A DNA stretch of 64,000 nt from Chrysaora quinquecirrha (Eukaryota > Cnidaria > Scyphozoa > Semaeostomeae > Pelagiidae): positions 3,148,202 through 3,212,201 of the forward strand of contig JACTAT010000039.1 of NCBI GenBank assembly GCA_014526335.1, read 5' to 3'. The position numbers and the translations under genes are program-made. Below the pieces are notes generated by a model that had not been told where the DNA came from, made no database searches, and was given only the letters and a program-made list of their open reading frames with translations. Each line of letters starts with the position of its first letter. Position 1 is the first letter of the stretch. Shown one piece after another: positions 12,501-27,200 of this stretch.

Positions 12501-15226
12501 AATCATCGTAGCAAACTAAGGGAAAACAGACGATGATTATGAGATTCATTGTTGAATTAAGCTTTTGAATATTACATAAAAATACATTCTGAGAGCATGT
12601 GGGCTATCTGAATACTTGTCTCTAAACTAGGAGACATGTGGCACTCGACATTGCATTCAGCGTGTCTCAAAGGGTGGGTAAACATGCGAGTGACAAGAAA
12701 GCAACATGTCCCCCGAGTTGCGGGGAGAAGAAAAGTTTCTGTCGTCTCCCAGAAACATTTGCGTGCCTTGTCGCAGGCTGCAAAGTTTCCCAGGTTGCTT
12801 AACTGGGAGACATGTAAAGGGCCTTAAGTAAGTACGTCAACCACATAGTTATCGTCACTTTTAAGAACACAGTAAATCACTTGATAGGGAAGAGTCAGAC
12901 TGTTACTTAAATCCTGAAAGGACCTACAACTTTAACAAAGGACTCCATTTTTTGCAAATTTTACAACATAGAACACAATGTTTACGATGTTCGTAGGGCT
13001 TTGCAAAGATTAGGCCATAAACCATGTCAATTTGGCACTGGGCCACAGCCACAAACTAGTGGGTATGGGGCATGTAGAATTACTAGAAGAATCTGTTGTG
13101 ACTTAAGCCTGGGACCTTTTCGGACAACCCCTTAGTTACTGACTACTGTACTATAATATACTGTGATATAGCAAGCCATAGTCTCAACCATAGTCACAAC
13201 TCGTCTCCATAGATGAGGTATTATTTCTTGTTTCAGCTTTAAGTCTTATACTCTGTTTAAATGATACTTAACCAATCAACTACTTTGATTCTCATACCTG
13301 GATGATATCCGTAGATTTCAGTTCTCAAACATCTAAGAGTTGATCCATCTCCTTTTGTTATGGGGTTAATTCGTAAATACTGTGCTGTGATTGAGATTGG
13401 AAGAAGGTTCATAACTGGAACATTCTTGTATATATTATTACCAGTAAAAAGCTGGAATGAAAGGGAAGAGATACAAGAACAAAAAAAAGCAAATAGCTAT
13501 CCTGGTTGTCAGGACATATGAAAACGTTCTACACCTATTGAATGAGTCTATCTATCGCTGCCACCAAATTAAGTTGTTATTGTCGTAGAGGCACCTAAAA
13601 CAGTTGTACCAAACTGCTGTTGTTATTCATCTACAATCAGGCTTGGAGCCTAAAACAAGCAATTGTAACCCTGGGAGTTGGTAGCTGCATAACTGATGCA
13701 GACTTGCAGATTAAATTAGAGATCTCCATAAGGAGTATCTTACGCATTTTTGGAGGATAGCTGGACGATGGAAAGCAGTCTCGTCTCAACACAGGGTCAT
13801 ATGATGGGACACCAAGGTCAGGCTGAGCATCTTCTTTCAGGCTAGCTGCAAAGATGAAGGAGCCCTTATGTGCAGAATGAAACTTGTTCCCTAAAGTTTT
13901 CAAATAAACAACTGCCCTTTTGGAATGCTTTTGGCTCATTAAGACTTATACGTTAAAGTAATAGAAATATAAATACCATTTTATTAGCTGTGGCATTCTT
14001 GACGAACTCATATGATCCTGACGAACTGATGTCATACATGAGGTAGTACTTGTATGTTGTTTCTGCAGCTCCACCTCCATGACCCTGTGTAGCAACAGCA
14101 GTTATAACCATGCGTTGTTTGAAGTCAATCTGAAGCCATTGATTATTATCAGTATTTGGAGCACACCAACCAGCGCCAGGTTTTTTAAATCTTGCATTCT
14201 GGGGAACGTCGTTATTATTTGCATTTCTAGAACTGCTAATCTGGGAATCAGCTATCACTCCACTCTCCATTCCGAGGGCGTATAGAGATTTTCCTGCAGC
14301 TATCAAAAAAAGGCAAACATTTAAATGCGGTAAGCTCTAGTATACCCCTCCTTTTATTAAGGAGAGGTACCCCTCCCTAATATACCCATCCTCTCTCTTA
14401 CACTCCATCAAGTATAAATTTCCCCTTCCAAAGCAAAGTCTTCTAATCAAATAAGCTGACTTTCAATTAGCCTCTTATCATGAATATGACCTCGAAAAAG
14501 CAGTAAGAATGAAATGAACTGCAACATTTAGTTTAATGCTTCAAACACCTCAACCTTAATTATTTAACTTCTGAATAAGACTAAAAATTTCTTATCAAGA
14601 CCAAGCAAGACGTCTGTAACATCCTTCTAGATTGGGAAAAAAGAAGAGTTATTGTGTAGAGTAATTTAGTAGAGTGATAGTAGAGTAATATTCTAATTTT
14701 TGTTTCCTATAATAACCTCTACAATAAATCCCCCTTGTCAAGAATATTTCCAAGCCCCAGGGACCTCACTAGATGTGGAAGGATATATTATTGCAATGTA
14801 AATTATAATGTTCATTCTGGATTATCGAAAAGGAATTCTACATAGCAATAACTACCGTTATTTGATAGGAATTCATGAGAACTTTCCCTACCTTGGTCAT
14901 CTGCTGTTCCATAATACTCTAATCGTGCGCAGATATGAGTACCAGATACACTGCTTGCTCTGAATTTCACATAACGCGCTTTTGTTGGGACTGACAGCCA
15001 GTTGTATACAATGCCATTGTTATTTGTGTTACCAGTGAAATCCTATTGACAACGAAAAGAAAATTACAAAGACTTAAGCAGACATTGGCAGTTAATGATG
15101 ATGATGATGAAGATTATGATAATAATAATAATAATAATGTAGATGACGTGATGATGAAAAATGATGACTCTGATGACGATGGTGTTGTTGATGATGTTGA
15201 TGATAATGACGACAATGATGATAATG

Positions 15227-15297
<71 letters not shown>

Positions 15298-18200
15298 GAT
15301 ATGCTGATGATGATAATGATGATGATTATGAGGACAATGATGATGAGGACAATGATGACTCCTTGATTGATTGACCGATTGATTAGGATCATGACGATGA
15401 TGATGTTGAAGATGATGTAGATCATACTGTTGACGATGCTAATGATCAACTTCTTGTTTATAAATTACAATGATAATGGTGGTGATAAAGATGATGATAG
15501 AGACTATGGTGATCATGATAATCATCATCATTTCGATGATCAAAATTATCATTTTATGATCATGATCATGATGAAGATGGATCAAGGCTAATAACAACTA
15601 TGTGATGATGACGACGAGCGTAAATTCTCCTCACCTGAACTTCACAAAATTTGTTCGTAACATTTGCAAACATCGTGCCATCAAAACTGACTTGTAGATA
15701 GAACTGCTTGACATAATTTAGATTATGATTATCATCACCTTGTGTAGCAATCCCAGTTATCGTAACATTTCTCTTAAAATCAACTTGAAGCCAATCTTGA
15801 TAATTCAACGGCTGCGCACTACACCATCTGTTATGAGTAACTCCTAGTCTTCCAGTACTTCCCTTCCATCTTTTATCGTTAGGCCAAAGGAATTGCGATG
15901 TTGCAGTAATCTGGTTGTCTTTTATGAATCCATTACCCATTCCAAGTGGAGTTCTTCCTGTGTCTAGAAATGTTATTAAGAGTGAAAATTGTCGTGAAAA
16001 AGGTCATGGTATAAGACAATTCATCGCCTTGTGTAGCAATCTGTCGATCTATCGATCTTATACAACGAAAAAACATAGGCACAAAAGCCTACGGAACTTA
16101 AAAAGTAGCTTGCCCCCTACAACAGCCCCTCAAAGCAACGTTACAAACCAGGGTTACTAACTGTCGCGGGTTAAATGTTGCCAGCAGAAAGCTCCTTTGG
16201 AGAGGGCGCAGAGATGCAGCTGGCAAACCGAGAGCCAATGGTTTTGCAATGGTTTTGCAACACTTGATCATTCATTGCACTAGATAAGTTTATCGAGCCA
16301 AATATTCTCTTGTAACATGTACATAGCTGCGAAAAACTGCTGAATGGCGCAATAAGCCATTTGAGATCTGCTGATAATAGAATACTTGCCAATTTAACCT
16401 TGACACCCACGATCCGGGCGTTTAATTATGTACCAGATTAGCCTTGGAAAGATATATAAAATGGTGATGATGATGATGAAACAAAAGAAATGATTTAGAA
16501 GAAATAATGATGAAGCCTCCTAAATTCTAAGCTCAAACGATCTTCGATAGTATTCAGCAATAATGACAATTTTACCCAGATATATCGTGGACGCTTAAAA
16601 GGTTGGACGCTAATTAGAGAAAATACGATAACATACCTAAATTTTCTCTGATAATATCCTTACATCCAAGAACTTGAATCCTAAGACAGACAGACCCTGC
16701 TCCATTAAAAGAAGTAACTCGAATTCTTATGAATCGCGCGAAGATTTTCTCCAGAAACCAATGTCTGGTGACACCATTTCGATTAGTGTTAGCAGTGTAT
16801 TCCTTGAAAAAAAACAAGGATTGTTATCAGTACTATATTTCTGGGAAAAGTGGCAAAATGATACAATTATGTCCTCATTGCCCTCAAGATCAGCGCATTC
16901 GAGATGGGGAACGTTGTTGATGGTGAAAGGGCAACTGAGTGACCTATCATTACCCCAAGAGGTGTCTCGCCCTCAATCATATCTTAAAGCCTGATTTCCA
17001 ATACGTCATTGCTTGTATCTGGGTCTCGAGGAATCGCGACAGAGTATTCTAAATGTGCTGGCAAAACTCTTGCAAACACTCGTATAATTACTTTCTTGCT
17101 GAGACAGAAATACAACAGGCAAGCGACCATTGGAAAAATCAAAGCATTTTCTGCTTTTGCAGCAAAATTTTGTTGAGAAATTGAGGAATTTTTTTTCGAC
17201 GGGGCCAAACGGATAAACCTTTTATTTGACAACATTGTTTGACAACAATTTCTGATCATTTGGCAATCCTACTTGAAGAAATTCTACGATTCTGTACAAT
17301 AATAACTATGAGTAAACAAAGGCAAGTAAACATACTTTTGTCATTTCTTTAGACATTTAATATTCTTTCCATGACTGATCTTGAATGTTTTTGGCCAGAA
17401 ATCGTTCTCTGAATCGCCTTGAATTCCAATCCAGTTATTCTATGGACATTACCAAGATCAACTTGAATATACTCAGTCAGTGCTGACGTAGATGGACACC
17501 AAGCATTTTCACTGTATATTGTTGCTCTATATGCAAATTTCCCAGCTTTTGTTGATGATGCAGTAATGCCAGTATCTTGTAATCTAGTTAGATCATCTGA
17601 GCATTCTAAATCAAAGAAAATCGCAATTTTTAGCAATATAGTTTATGATGATACTTAGAACTTCTTCAACAATTTCAAGACAAATTTTTCTCAGACAAAT
17701 AGCAATTGTTTTCTTCTATTGTCCTACAGACAAATGGTAATTGTTGTCTCCTATTCTTCTCAGACAAATGACAATTGTTGTCTCCTATTCTTCTCAGACA
17801 AATAGAAATTGTTAACTCCATTTGTTCTCAGACAAATAGCTATTGTTTTCTCCTATTATTCTCCAACGAATGGTTATTGTTTTCCCTGTAGTTCTCAGAC
17901 AATGCAGTCTCAATTGTATTCTCATGTTGTTCTCAGACAAATGGCAAACTTGAGCTCTTTTCTGAAGTTTCCACTGTTACAAATTATCCATTTTATCCAA
18001 ATCAACCAAACCCATGAAATATTTCACTACACCATGAAATTAACACTCTGTTAAAAATAACTGTTAACAAGTTCAACAAAAACAACAAGCCAAATATGCA
18101 AATTACCTGGATGATATCCGTAGATTTCAGCTCTCAGACATCTAAAAGTCGATCCATCCCCTTTTGTTATTGGATTAATTCGTAAATACTGTGTTGTAAT

Positions 18201-21200
18201 TGGAATTGTAAGAAGGTTCATAACTGGAACATTCTTGTATATATTATTACCAGTAAAAAGCTGGAATAAAGATATAGAAATATATGAAAAAAGTGAAAGA
18301 AAGTGCTGAAAAGAGAAAATGGCTTCGACAAATAAATGAATTTTGAATGAATTTAGACAGAAATGAAACGTAAGGCTCTTGAACTAATCAAACATTGCTG
18401 GTCAAACATATGAAATTTCTTTGTCAAACAATTTGTCTGATCATCTTGCCACAACATAAAACAATGGTAGTCAAACATATTTGGCTTAAAACAAGGCAGA
18501 AAATGTTTTAAAGCAAAATTTGCTTGGCGATCAACACGCTAGCGAATCTATAATCGCTACTGTCGTGGATAATTACTACTGTGGTGGTACTATTTGCGTA
18601 CTGTGGTGGTAGTTTCTGCGTTCTGTGGTGGATAATCACTACTTGTGGTGGGTTACTATGCTTGCGGTGGTGGCAGTTTTGGCGTACTGTGGTGGATTTT
18701 GTGGTTTTTTCTTGCTTGATCTATAGAGTTTTGCTATGATTTCGTATTCACCACATAAAGCATTATAACCCACCACAAGTAGTGATTATCCACCACAGTA
18801 AGCAAAAACTACCACCACAGTACGCAAATAGTACAGCCACAGTAGTGATTATCCACCACAGTACGCCAAAACTGCCACCACCGCAAGCATAGTAACCAAC
18901 CACAAGTAGTGATTATCCACCACAGTACGCAGAAACTACCACCACAGTACGCAAATAGTACCACCACAGTAGTGATTATCCACCACAGTAGTGATTATCC
19001 ACCACAGTAGTGATTATAGATTCGCTAGCGTGATCAATGTATTATTACACGAGTTCCAGTTGTTGCAGCTACCACGTTTAGCTGTTGTTGTTGTTGGAAA
19101 GCTGCTCAAACTTGAACTCGTGTAAGGATTGTAGCGAATTGCTGTTGTTGTTGATCCAGATTTAATGAGCGGAACGGAGACTCGTGTGATAAGTCTATGA
19201 TCAAACGACCAAAAATTGCTTGAAAACAAATTTTAAATGTTTAACGAACAATGGTTTATTTTTGGCCTGGGCCTCCTATATTTCAGATCATTGCAAACGC
19301 TGCTCACAGTTCTGCCTGACACTTTTCGGAGTATATGAAACAGGAAAAAGTAACTACAATAATGGAAACATTAGAAGTGATGAAAAAGGTTCTCTATAGC
19401 TGGCAAAATTAGATCTTTTATAAGCCAAAGAAGCATTCTGTAGGCAGAACTTAACATCTTCTCACTTCGACTCTTCAATTAAAATTCTTTTTGTTAACTC
19501 GTTGCATACTTTCAGCTGTTTGATGTTCAAAACACAATACCAATCCAGTTTCACATTTCTAATTGTCACATTGAGATCTTCAACTGGGTACATTTTCCGA
19601 TCGTACGCAATTGTCATGCCCATCTCTGACGTTTATACTTTAAGGTGTGTCAGACGAACAAGATTTAAATACAAGAAGTATAGGCCTACTCCAGCAAGCT
19701 TTTACTAGTCCTAGCAATATTCTTTTTTTTGAAAATTTATCTATAATTTTCGTACCATTTTATTAGCTGAAGCATTCCCGACGAACTCGAATGATCCTGA
19801 CGAACTGTTGCCATACATGAGGTAGTACTTGTATGTTGTTTCTGCAGCTCCACCTCCATGACCCTGCGTAGCAACAGCAGTTATAACCATCCGTTGTTTA
19901 AAGTCAATCTGGAGCCATTGATTATTATCCGTATTTGGAGCACACCAACCAACATCATGTTTTTAAATCTTGCATTTTTCGGAACGTCGTTATTATTTGC
20001 ATTTCCAGAACTGCTTATCTGGGAATCAGCTATCACTCCACTCTCCATTCCAAGAGCATATAAGAGATTTTCCTGCAGCTAGAAAGAACATTATTGTAAA
20101 ATATTCAGTTTATAGACAACAAAACAGTCATGGTTTTGTAATCTAGAAAATTTTAAAGTCGTCAAAACAAAAGCTGAAGACAATCCAACAGAATTTTTTT
20201 ATATTGCTAACAAGAAACTATTACCACCATTAAAAAGGCCCCTGTTGCACACAGGCAGATGGCGATCTCACTATGATTGCTAAATCTAAAGCTGAATCGC
20301 TATTCAATTAGGCCTAGTTCAGTAGTCGCGGCAGATTCGTCACCACAGTAGTAGCAGGATGCCTGGATAAATCAGTGACTTTAGCTAGAGCTAACACCTT
20401 TTAGCACGACCCACTTTGCTGTGCCCCGTGCAACACGGCAGTTGCTCGACACAAGCATGGCGTTTATCCAGACGTTTAGCCACTGTAATGCTAGAACTTG
20501 TCAGTTTGAGCTTGACTGATAGACCGAAGCCCCTCATATCGTTCGCAAGTCCAGCGGATAAAATTCTCAACCGAGACCAAGAGAATAAAAGAGAAAATTG
20601 GCACGGCACGACGTCTGAATCAATGGTCGTGCAAAGCATCGAGCGTTAGCCCTTTGACAATATCCATGGCACGGTGCGACTCTGGAAGGACGTCTGAACT
20701 AGGCAGATTGCGGAAGATGGTATTATCCAGGCGAGAGTCACAGGAATCAAAGCAGCATTTCTTTGTGATCCTTGATTGCAATACACTAGACTAAAGTTGA
20801 CCCTCAGCAGTACAAAATAGCTAGAATGACTTAGTCTAAATGGACTCTCAAGTGTGTCGTGAATTCAAAAAATCTACCGTACAAAAGGCAACTTCACCTT
20901 GCTCATAGAACATACCTTGGTCATCAGCTGTTCCATAATACTCTAATCGTGCACAGATATGAACCCCAGATACACTGCTTGCTCTGAATCTCACATATCG
21001 AGCTTTTGTTGGGACTGGCAGCCAATTGTATACAACGTCATTATTATTGGTATTGCCAGTAAAATCCTACCGGAAAAGAAAATGCTTGATATTAGACATT
21101 TCTTGAGCAAAGACTTGAGCCAGATGCGAAGGGTTATTTTCAATACCCATGCATACAACATAAGTTAGCCTAGAGTAGCCTGCGTGCAGCCTCAAACTCT

Positions 21201-24200
21201 TCTTAACTCTTCGGGTAAATGAGTTGAGGCTGCACGCAGGCTAGCCTAGAGTTTCATAGCACAAAAGTAACAGCAGTATAGCTTTAGGTGCAGCTCGGGA
21301 TATAGAGTAAGTGTTGTCTGAAAACATAACAGTATACAAGCGGACAACCGGTACGGTCAGAAGTCGGTCCCTCGTGATTGTAAGTGCAAATGAGCCGTTT
21401 CATTTAGGGGTTTTTCAATCAGTCTGAGTGAACTACAAATACAGTTAGATAACGTTGTGTACAATAGTAGACATAGGCCCTGTTCACACTACAAAAACAA
21501 GCCTAGTTTTATCCTCGGTCTAGTTTTATGACTGAAAGCGTAAACGCGTGCCAAGTTAGACTCACCTTCCTCTTTCCAAACTGGTTAGGAACATTTGCAA
21601 ACACATTACCATCAAAGCTGAATCGAAGAAAGAACTGTTTGACATAATTAAGATAATAATTATCATCGCCTTGCGTAGCAATCCCAGTAATTGTAACATT
21701 TCTTTTAAAATCAACTTGAAGCCAATCTTGATCATTAAAAGGTTTTGCACTACACCATCTGTTCGCAGTAACTCCTAATCTTCCGGTACTTGCGTCCCAG
21801 TCAGTAGTGGAGGAAGAGTCTGAATAATGCGAAGATGCAGTAATCTGGCTGTCTTTTATGAATCCATTACCCATACCAAGAGGAGTCCTGCCATGACCTA
21901 CAAGATTAAAGTGTAAATTAGAGGAATTAACATACAGCTGTCTGTTAGTATAACAGAGTTACACAATTGTATACATATGTCTATGAATTACTAAATTCAT
22001 CAATTGCTTGATTTCAAAAGAAAGTCTATTAAACCTAAGTGGTGCTACTCCTCCAACGAGGCGTGTTTGGGTCCTCCTGTCTTATCAGAAGGAAGTTTCT
22101 AAGAGCCTGTTTGAAGCTAGTTAGAGAAGTGCTTGTTCTATTACCGACCGAGCGGAATTTACAACTTTAGTGGAAGAGAAATGAATATGCGTTGCGTATA
22201 CTCATCCTAGCTCTTGGGGTTTGCAAGTCAAGGTGGTTTCTTGTTCTGTAAGCATAGACCATGAACCTCTTGGTACATTAATTTGACTGACATTAATTCA
22301 GATTCAGAAGATTAAGAAGCTGGTTCTAACGTGAAGCTTGTGCCCAGACAAATAATTTAGAAAAATATACCGATTTTTCTAAGAACGGTTACTGATGAAG
22401 ATCATGGATGGAAACGTTGTCAATATTTTGTTAATTTCCCATTTATCAATATTTATATACATTTTTTCACATATTGGTTATTTCTAAAAACACCTAAAAA
22501 TCAACATTACCTGTATCACAGCCAAGAACTTGAATCCTCATGCATGCTTTTCCATTTTTTGTATTGATTTTGATTTTGAAAAACTGTGCCGTTACTAACG
22601 TAGAAAACCAATTTCGAATCACTCGATTTCGATCAACACTGCCCTTGAACGTCTGAAACGGAAGATAGAGGATGGATAAAATCTTACATCGGAAAGATAG
22701 AGTTCGATTGGAAATCTCTTACAGCAGAAAACAGGCTGTAGACTTAACACAGTAAACCATGCATAAAGAAACCGTGAATTAAGAGCCTTAGGGCTGATTT
22801 TCCCATATCCAGAAGAATTGCTCCAGTCTTGCAAGTGGAACAGATTCTTATACAAAGACTACTGAATATTGAAGCACTTCTGCTGACTGTAGCATTCATT
22901 TTAGATAATTACAATTTAGTAGAGTACGAAAATTCAACCATAAGAAACATTGTGGATTTTCTAAACAAAAATTGTAAGGAAATTCTTAAGAATTCTTAGG
23001 CAAGATAACCAAGTAAATACTTGTGCAGCACGATTATATAGACTCTGTAAAGAATAAGAATCAATTTAAGAACCTGTAGAGACTGTTTTCTTGCTACACA
23101 CCCTTTATATCAGTAATACATATGTCAGCCTGGTATGGAAAGTCATGGGTTCTTTCATAAATTTTTAATGCATACATGGGGTGAAGAGACGCCGAAAGCA
23201 AGGCACGGTGGTGGGGGCAGAAATAACAAATTACAAGAAAAACAAACTGTCATAGAATTCCAAACTGACTGTCATAAACTAAGTTATAGATATTATCGAC
23301 ACCTGTAAAGCTTATAGGTTTATGATTTGAAACAATTATTTTGTAGTTAAGAAAGGTTAAAATCTTGTGATTCACCTCTGTCATTTCTGTCATACAACAC
23401 TGCTCGTTTCCATGGCTTATCTTCACTTCTGTTGCCCAGTTGTCCCCGTTAGAGTCGCCTTGTACGCCGAATCCAGTTATTGTCTTTGGAGACCCAAGGT
23501 TTACCAGAAGATGAGGGTTGGACTCAGAGGTTTTAGCACACCAAGTTACTGGGCTGTTTACACGAGATGTTGATGCGTAGTCGATTGATTCATGTGATGA
23601 GCCAGTTATAAGAGTATTCACTGAGTTCGTGAGATCGTCAGAACACACTAAAACAAAAATTAGAACGGTTAGAAGCCGGCTCGGGGGGTGGGGGGCACTT
23701 GATCAAATTTTGAAAGGGACGTACCGCCATAGCAAGAAAAACATAAGCAAGCATTAGTGAGTCAATTATATCCAGTTTCAGTTAGAGAAATGACACTTCA
23801 TGTAAATCCTTTCAGTTTCCCCTAATCACGAAAAATTAAGACCGTTGGATACGGAGGGAGCTCAGTGCAACTATTATTAAGATACAAAGCTCAATTACAT
23901 TCCCTGTTACATCTCGACCTAACAAATTGATTTAAGGCCCTCGCCAAACGCTCAGACATTGTTTTTGAAACATTTCAAGTCTAATAGTCGAGAAAAACTT
24001 TTTACCGTTTCGCCACGTCCCAAAACATTGCTCGTCAAATGAGTTCGTCTTGCTTTAACCGAAAAATGTTTTAAAGTGCTCCAAAAACAATGCTCAACAA
24101 ATTTTGCTTGTCAATTCAATTCTAATTTTTTTCATAAAATACAAGGTTTAAGAATAAAAAGCTGACAAAAAAGCAACCTGCATACTAGCAACCCAAAAAA

Positions 24201-27200
24201 GCAGAGCTTATCTAGTTTGAATACAAAAGAAGAGTGTTTTGCGTTCGGTACAGCACAATGTTAGAACGACTTGATAACGAGTTCATGCTCGAAACGTCGT
24301 TTGTTTAATATAAGAAAATTTCAACTGGTACAATATTTATCTTTATTCTTGTTTCTTATCTAGTTTGGGCTGCTAAATGAAGGCTTTAAATTTGTCAAGC
24401 AATGTTTCATGACGTAGCCAAACGTTCCATCATTGTTTGATAAGAGAATTTCAGATATATTTCAAATAACTATAACAAAAAAAACTTGAACAAATGGTTC
24501 TCATACCTGCGTGGTAGCCATAGATTTCTGCTCTCAGACAGTAAACAGTTGATCCTACGCCCAGAATGTAAGGATTTATTCGAAACTTGTCGACTGTTAG
24601 AGGCAGAGGTAAAAAATCCATTACAGGGTCTCTTGATGTTACGTTATTGCCAATGAATAACTGTAGAGTAGAGAAAATAAGAAATTTTGCAATTTATAAC
24701 GATTTTGCCATAAGTGGCTTACTTTAGTAGGTGGGATACGAGCCTGGACTGCATGAAGAGAGAGCCAACGACGTTTCCACTGAGCTGTAGAGCTCAATGA
24801 AATCGCCGAGTAACTCTCCGAGTCATACAGCCCAAGGCTCTCCTCCCATTTGACTTTTTTTGTGTTTCGGCTATGTTGAGCCTTCTTTGGCACCTTCGTA
24901 TTTGTACATATTTGTCATGGATGGCAATTCATGACAAATATGCATGAAATATATAATTAGCATATAAATAGCATCGAATCATCATAATGAAAAGTTGCAA
25001 ATTCTGTGTCATTCCATATGGTAAAAATTTATATTTCCCTACTGCAAAACCTTAAACCATAATTTATTGTTCGTGTACTCTAGAGTACCGAATAATCAGG
25101 GGGGTGGGAAAAAATGGGGGATTTGAAAACGTTTGGAAACTAATTAACGGGGGGATATGAATAAAAGGGGGTTTGAAAATACATTTCAACATCGTACGAT
25201 AGTAATGCTAAATGAAATGAAACGACAGGAACGAAAATTTACCTTATCATTTGAAGAAATATCTTTCACGTTCTTCCATGTTGAGGAATCCCTGTACTGA
25301 ACATGATACTTGAATGTCCTATCTGGTGAACCATCCCCACCATGGCCTTGTAAAGCAACTGCAGTGATTGTCACAGAATAAGGAAAGGTGATTTGAAGCC
25401 AATCGTCATTTGCTGATCCAGAGCACCATCCGTACGCATGGTTCAATCTACCGTTTCTAGCTGGGCTGCTGTTGTGTTCAGAGGAAGCACTTAGCTGCGA
25501 ATCTTTTATCAAAGCAAGACCATTTTCCATGCCAAGTGCGTACTGTCCCTTGCCTTCAGCAGCTAAAAGAAGATCCAGATAAGAGAGTAACCTTTCATAT
25601 GGCCAAGTAACAATAAACGGGATGAATTACGTTAAGCTCAAGCATCTAAGAAACAAGCTCTAACCATCGCTTTATCCATTGAGCTACATAGCACTCAAAC
25701 TCACAGTTATATACACTTTTCTATAAAAAGCAACTGCGTTCATAAGCAACTACGGCTGGGGCCACATGAACATAAAGCAACAAAAGGACTCAGCGAAGAA
25801 TCTGTAAATATCTATACAACAAGGGATATGTTGCCTTTGTTGACTGTCTTCAGTTCAAATTACCTTGACTATACCTCAATGTAAATCTTGCCATTTTGAG
25901 CAGCCATTTTAGCAGGGAAAGCACCAAAATATGTCTCTTTTATAACAAAAAGTATCAACAGCAAAAGATCAAACAATAATATTGGTCAAACATTTGAGAT
26001 TTGCTTTACAAGCAATTTTTTACGGTTTTGTCACATCACAAATCATTGCTTGACAAGCAGAATTCGCTTAGCAATGTTTCTGAAAAACTTCAAAAACATT
26101 TTATGCTTGAATCAAGCAAAGAATGTTGGACGAGCAGTGATTTCTGAAGTGGCCAAACGTTCAAGCATTTCGTTTGATTTCCATAATGCAAATGTTTGAC
26201 CAACAATGTTTGATCATGTGGCCGAGGCCTTAGCGATCTACAAGTCTGTGTTTCTTATGGAGTTTCTCATTTACAAGTATACGTGTGGCCCGTGTCACAA
26301 GCGCATACCGATTTGCTCCTATTGTTGTTTTACTGAGTGATAATTGGGTTGAAATAATTCTGAATAGCAACTACCTGTATATCCGTTCAATTCCACACCA
26401 TAGTATTCCAGCCTTAAGCAAACATGTCTATTGTTGTCCGTTCTTCCTAATTCAGTCGCGCGAAATCTGACGTATCTTGCTTTGACACCATTGCTAAAGT
26501 AGTTGTATTTGACTGTTGTTTGATCAAGATTGCCAGTAAATTCCTGGAAAATAATCATTCTTTTACAAGGACAGAAAACTTAGTAGAGACAAAAATTTTA
26601 AGATCATGCGTATGCCAAGTTTAGCAGTTGAATCCGAACCGAAACAAAAGATAGATAGAAACACAATTTCAACATTTTTCGACAAAAAATATAAGCACAA
26701 CAAAATTATTGAGCGTTGATACAGTTGCTTCAGTAATAAATATTTGAAAAAATGGAACAAATACGCCGAATACAGATATGTATTTTGGCCCGCAAATACT
26801 AAAAATAGGGGGGTAGTCGTGCTTTGCAAGTACTTAACAGTGGTATAGTCTCTAGGTGTCATGCAAATGGGTGGTGTGTCCTTAAAATTTATAAGGACCA
26901 ATGCTCTTGATCCCATTCATTACAAGTAGAAACAGTCCGAAAACTGTTTATACTCTGAGCAGTGTTAGACGAAAAAGCGTTAAGACCAAAGATGCTTCCG
27001 CTCTTTTTCGCTATCTTGATCTTTTGTAGCTACAACTCACAGACGTAACATCAAATCTTTGCTAACCTGTGTTGTAGAGCATTTCTCGATCGGCCTAAAC
27101 AGCCTACTTGAGTTTGCCGTTTCAAGATAGAATTTCTTGACATAGTTGTTACCAGGACCATCAGGATCACCTTGCGTTGCTATTCCGGTTAGAACGACCG

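Noticed and set aside
15046..15449. Asp-rich and Ser-rich frames
   Set aside because: GAT microsatellite in the intron that splits discoidin 9.
18535..19032. CRISPR-like array of CCACCACAGTA repeats
   Set aside because: Units face each other as a hairpin, spacers are not unique, and the context is a eukaryotic intron.
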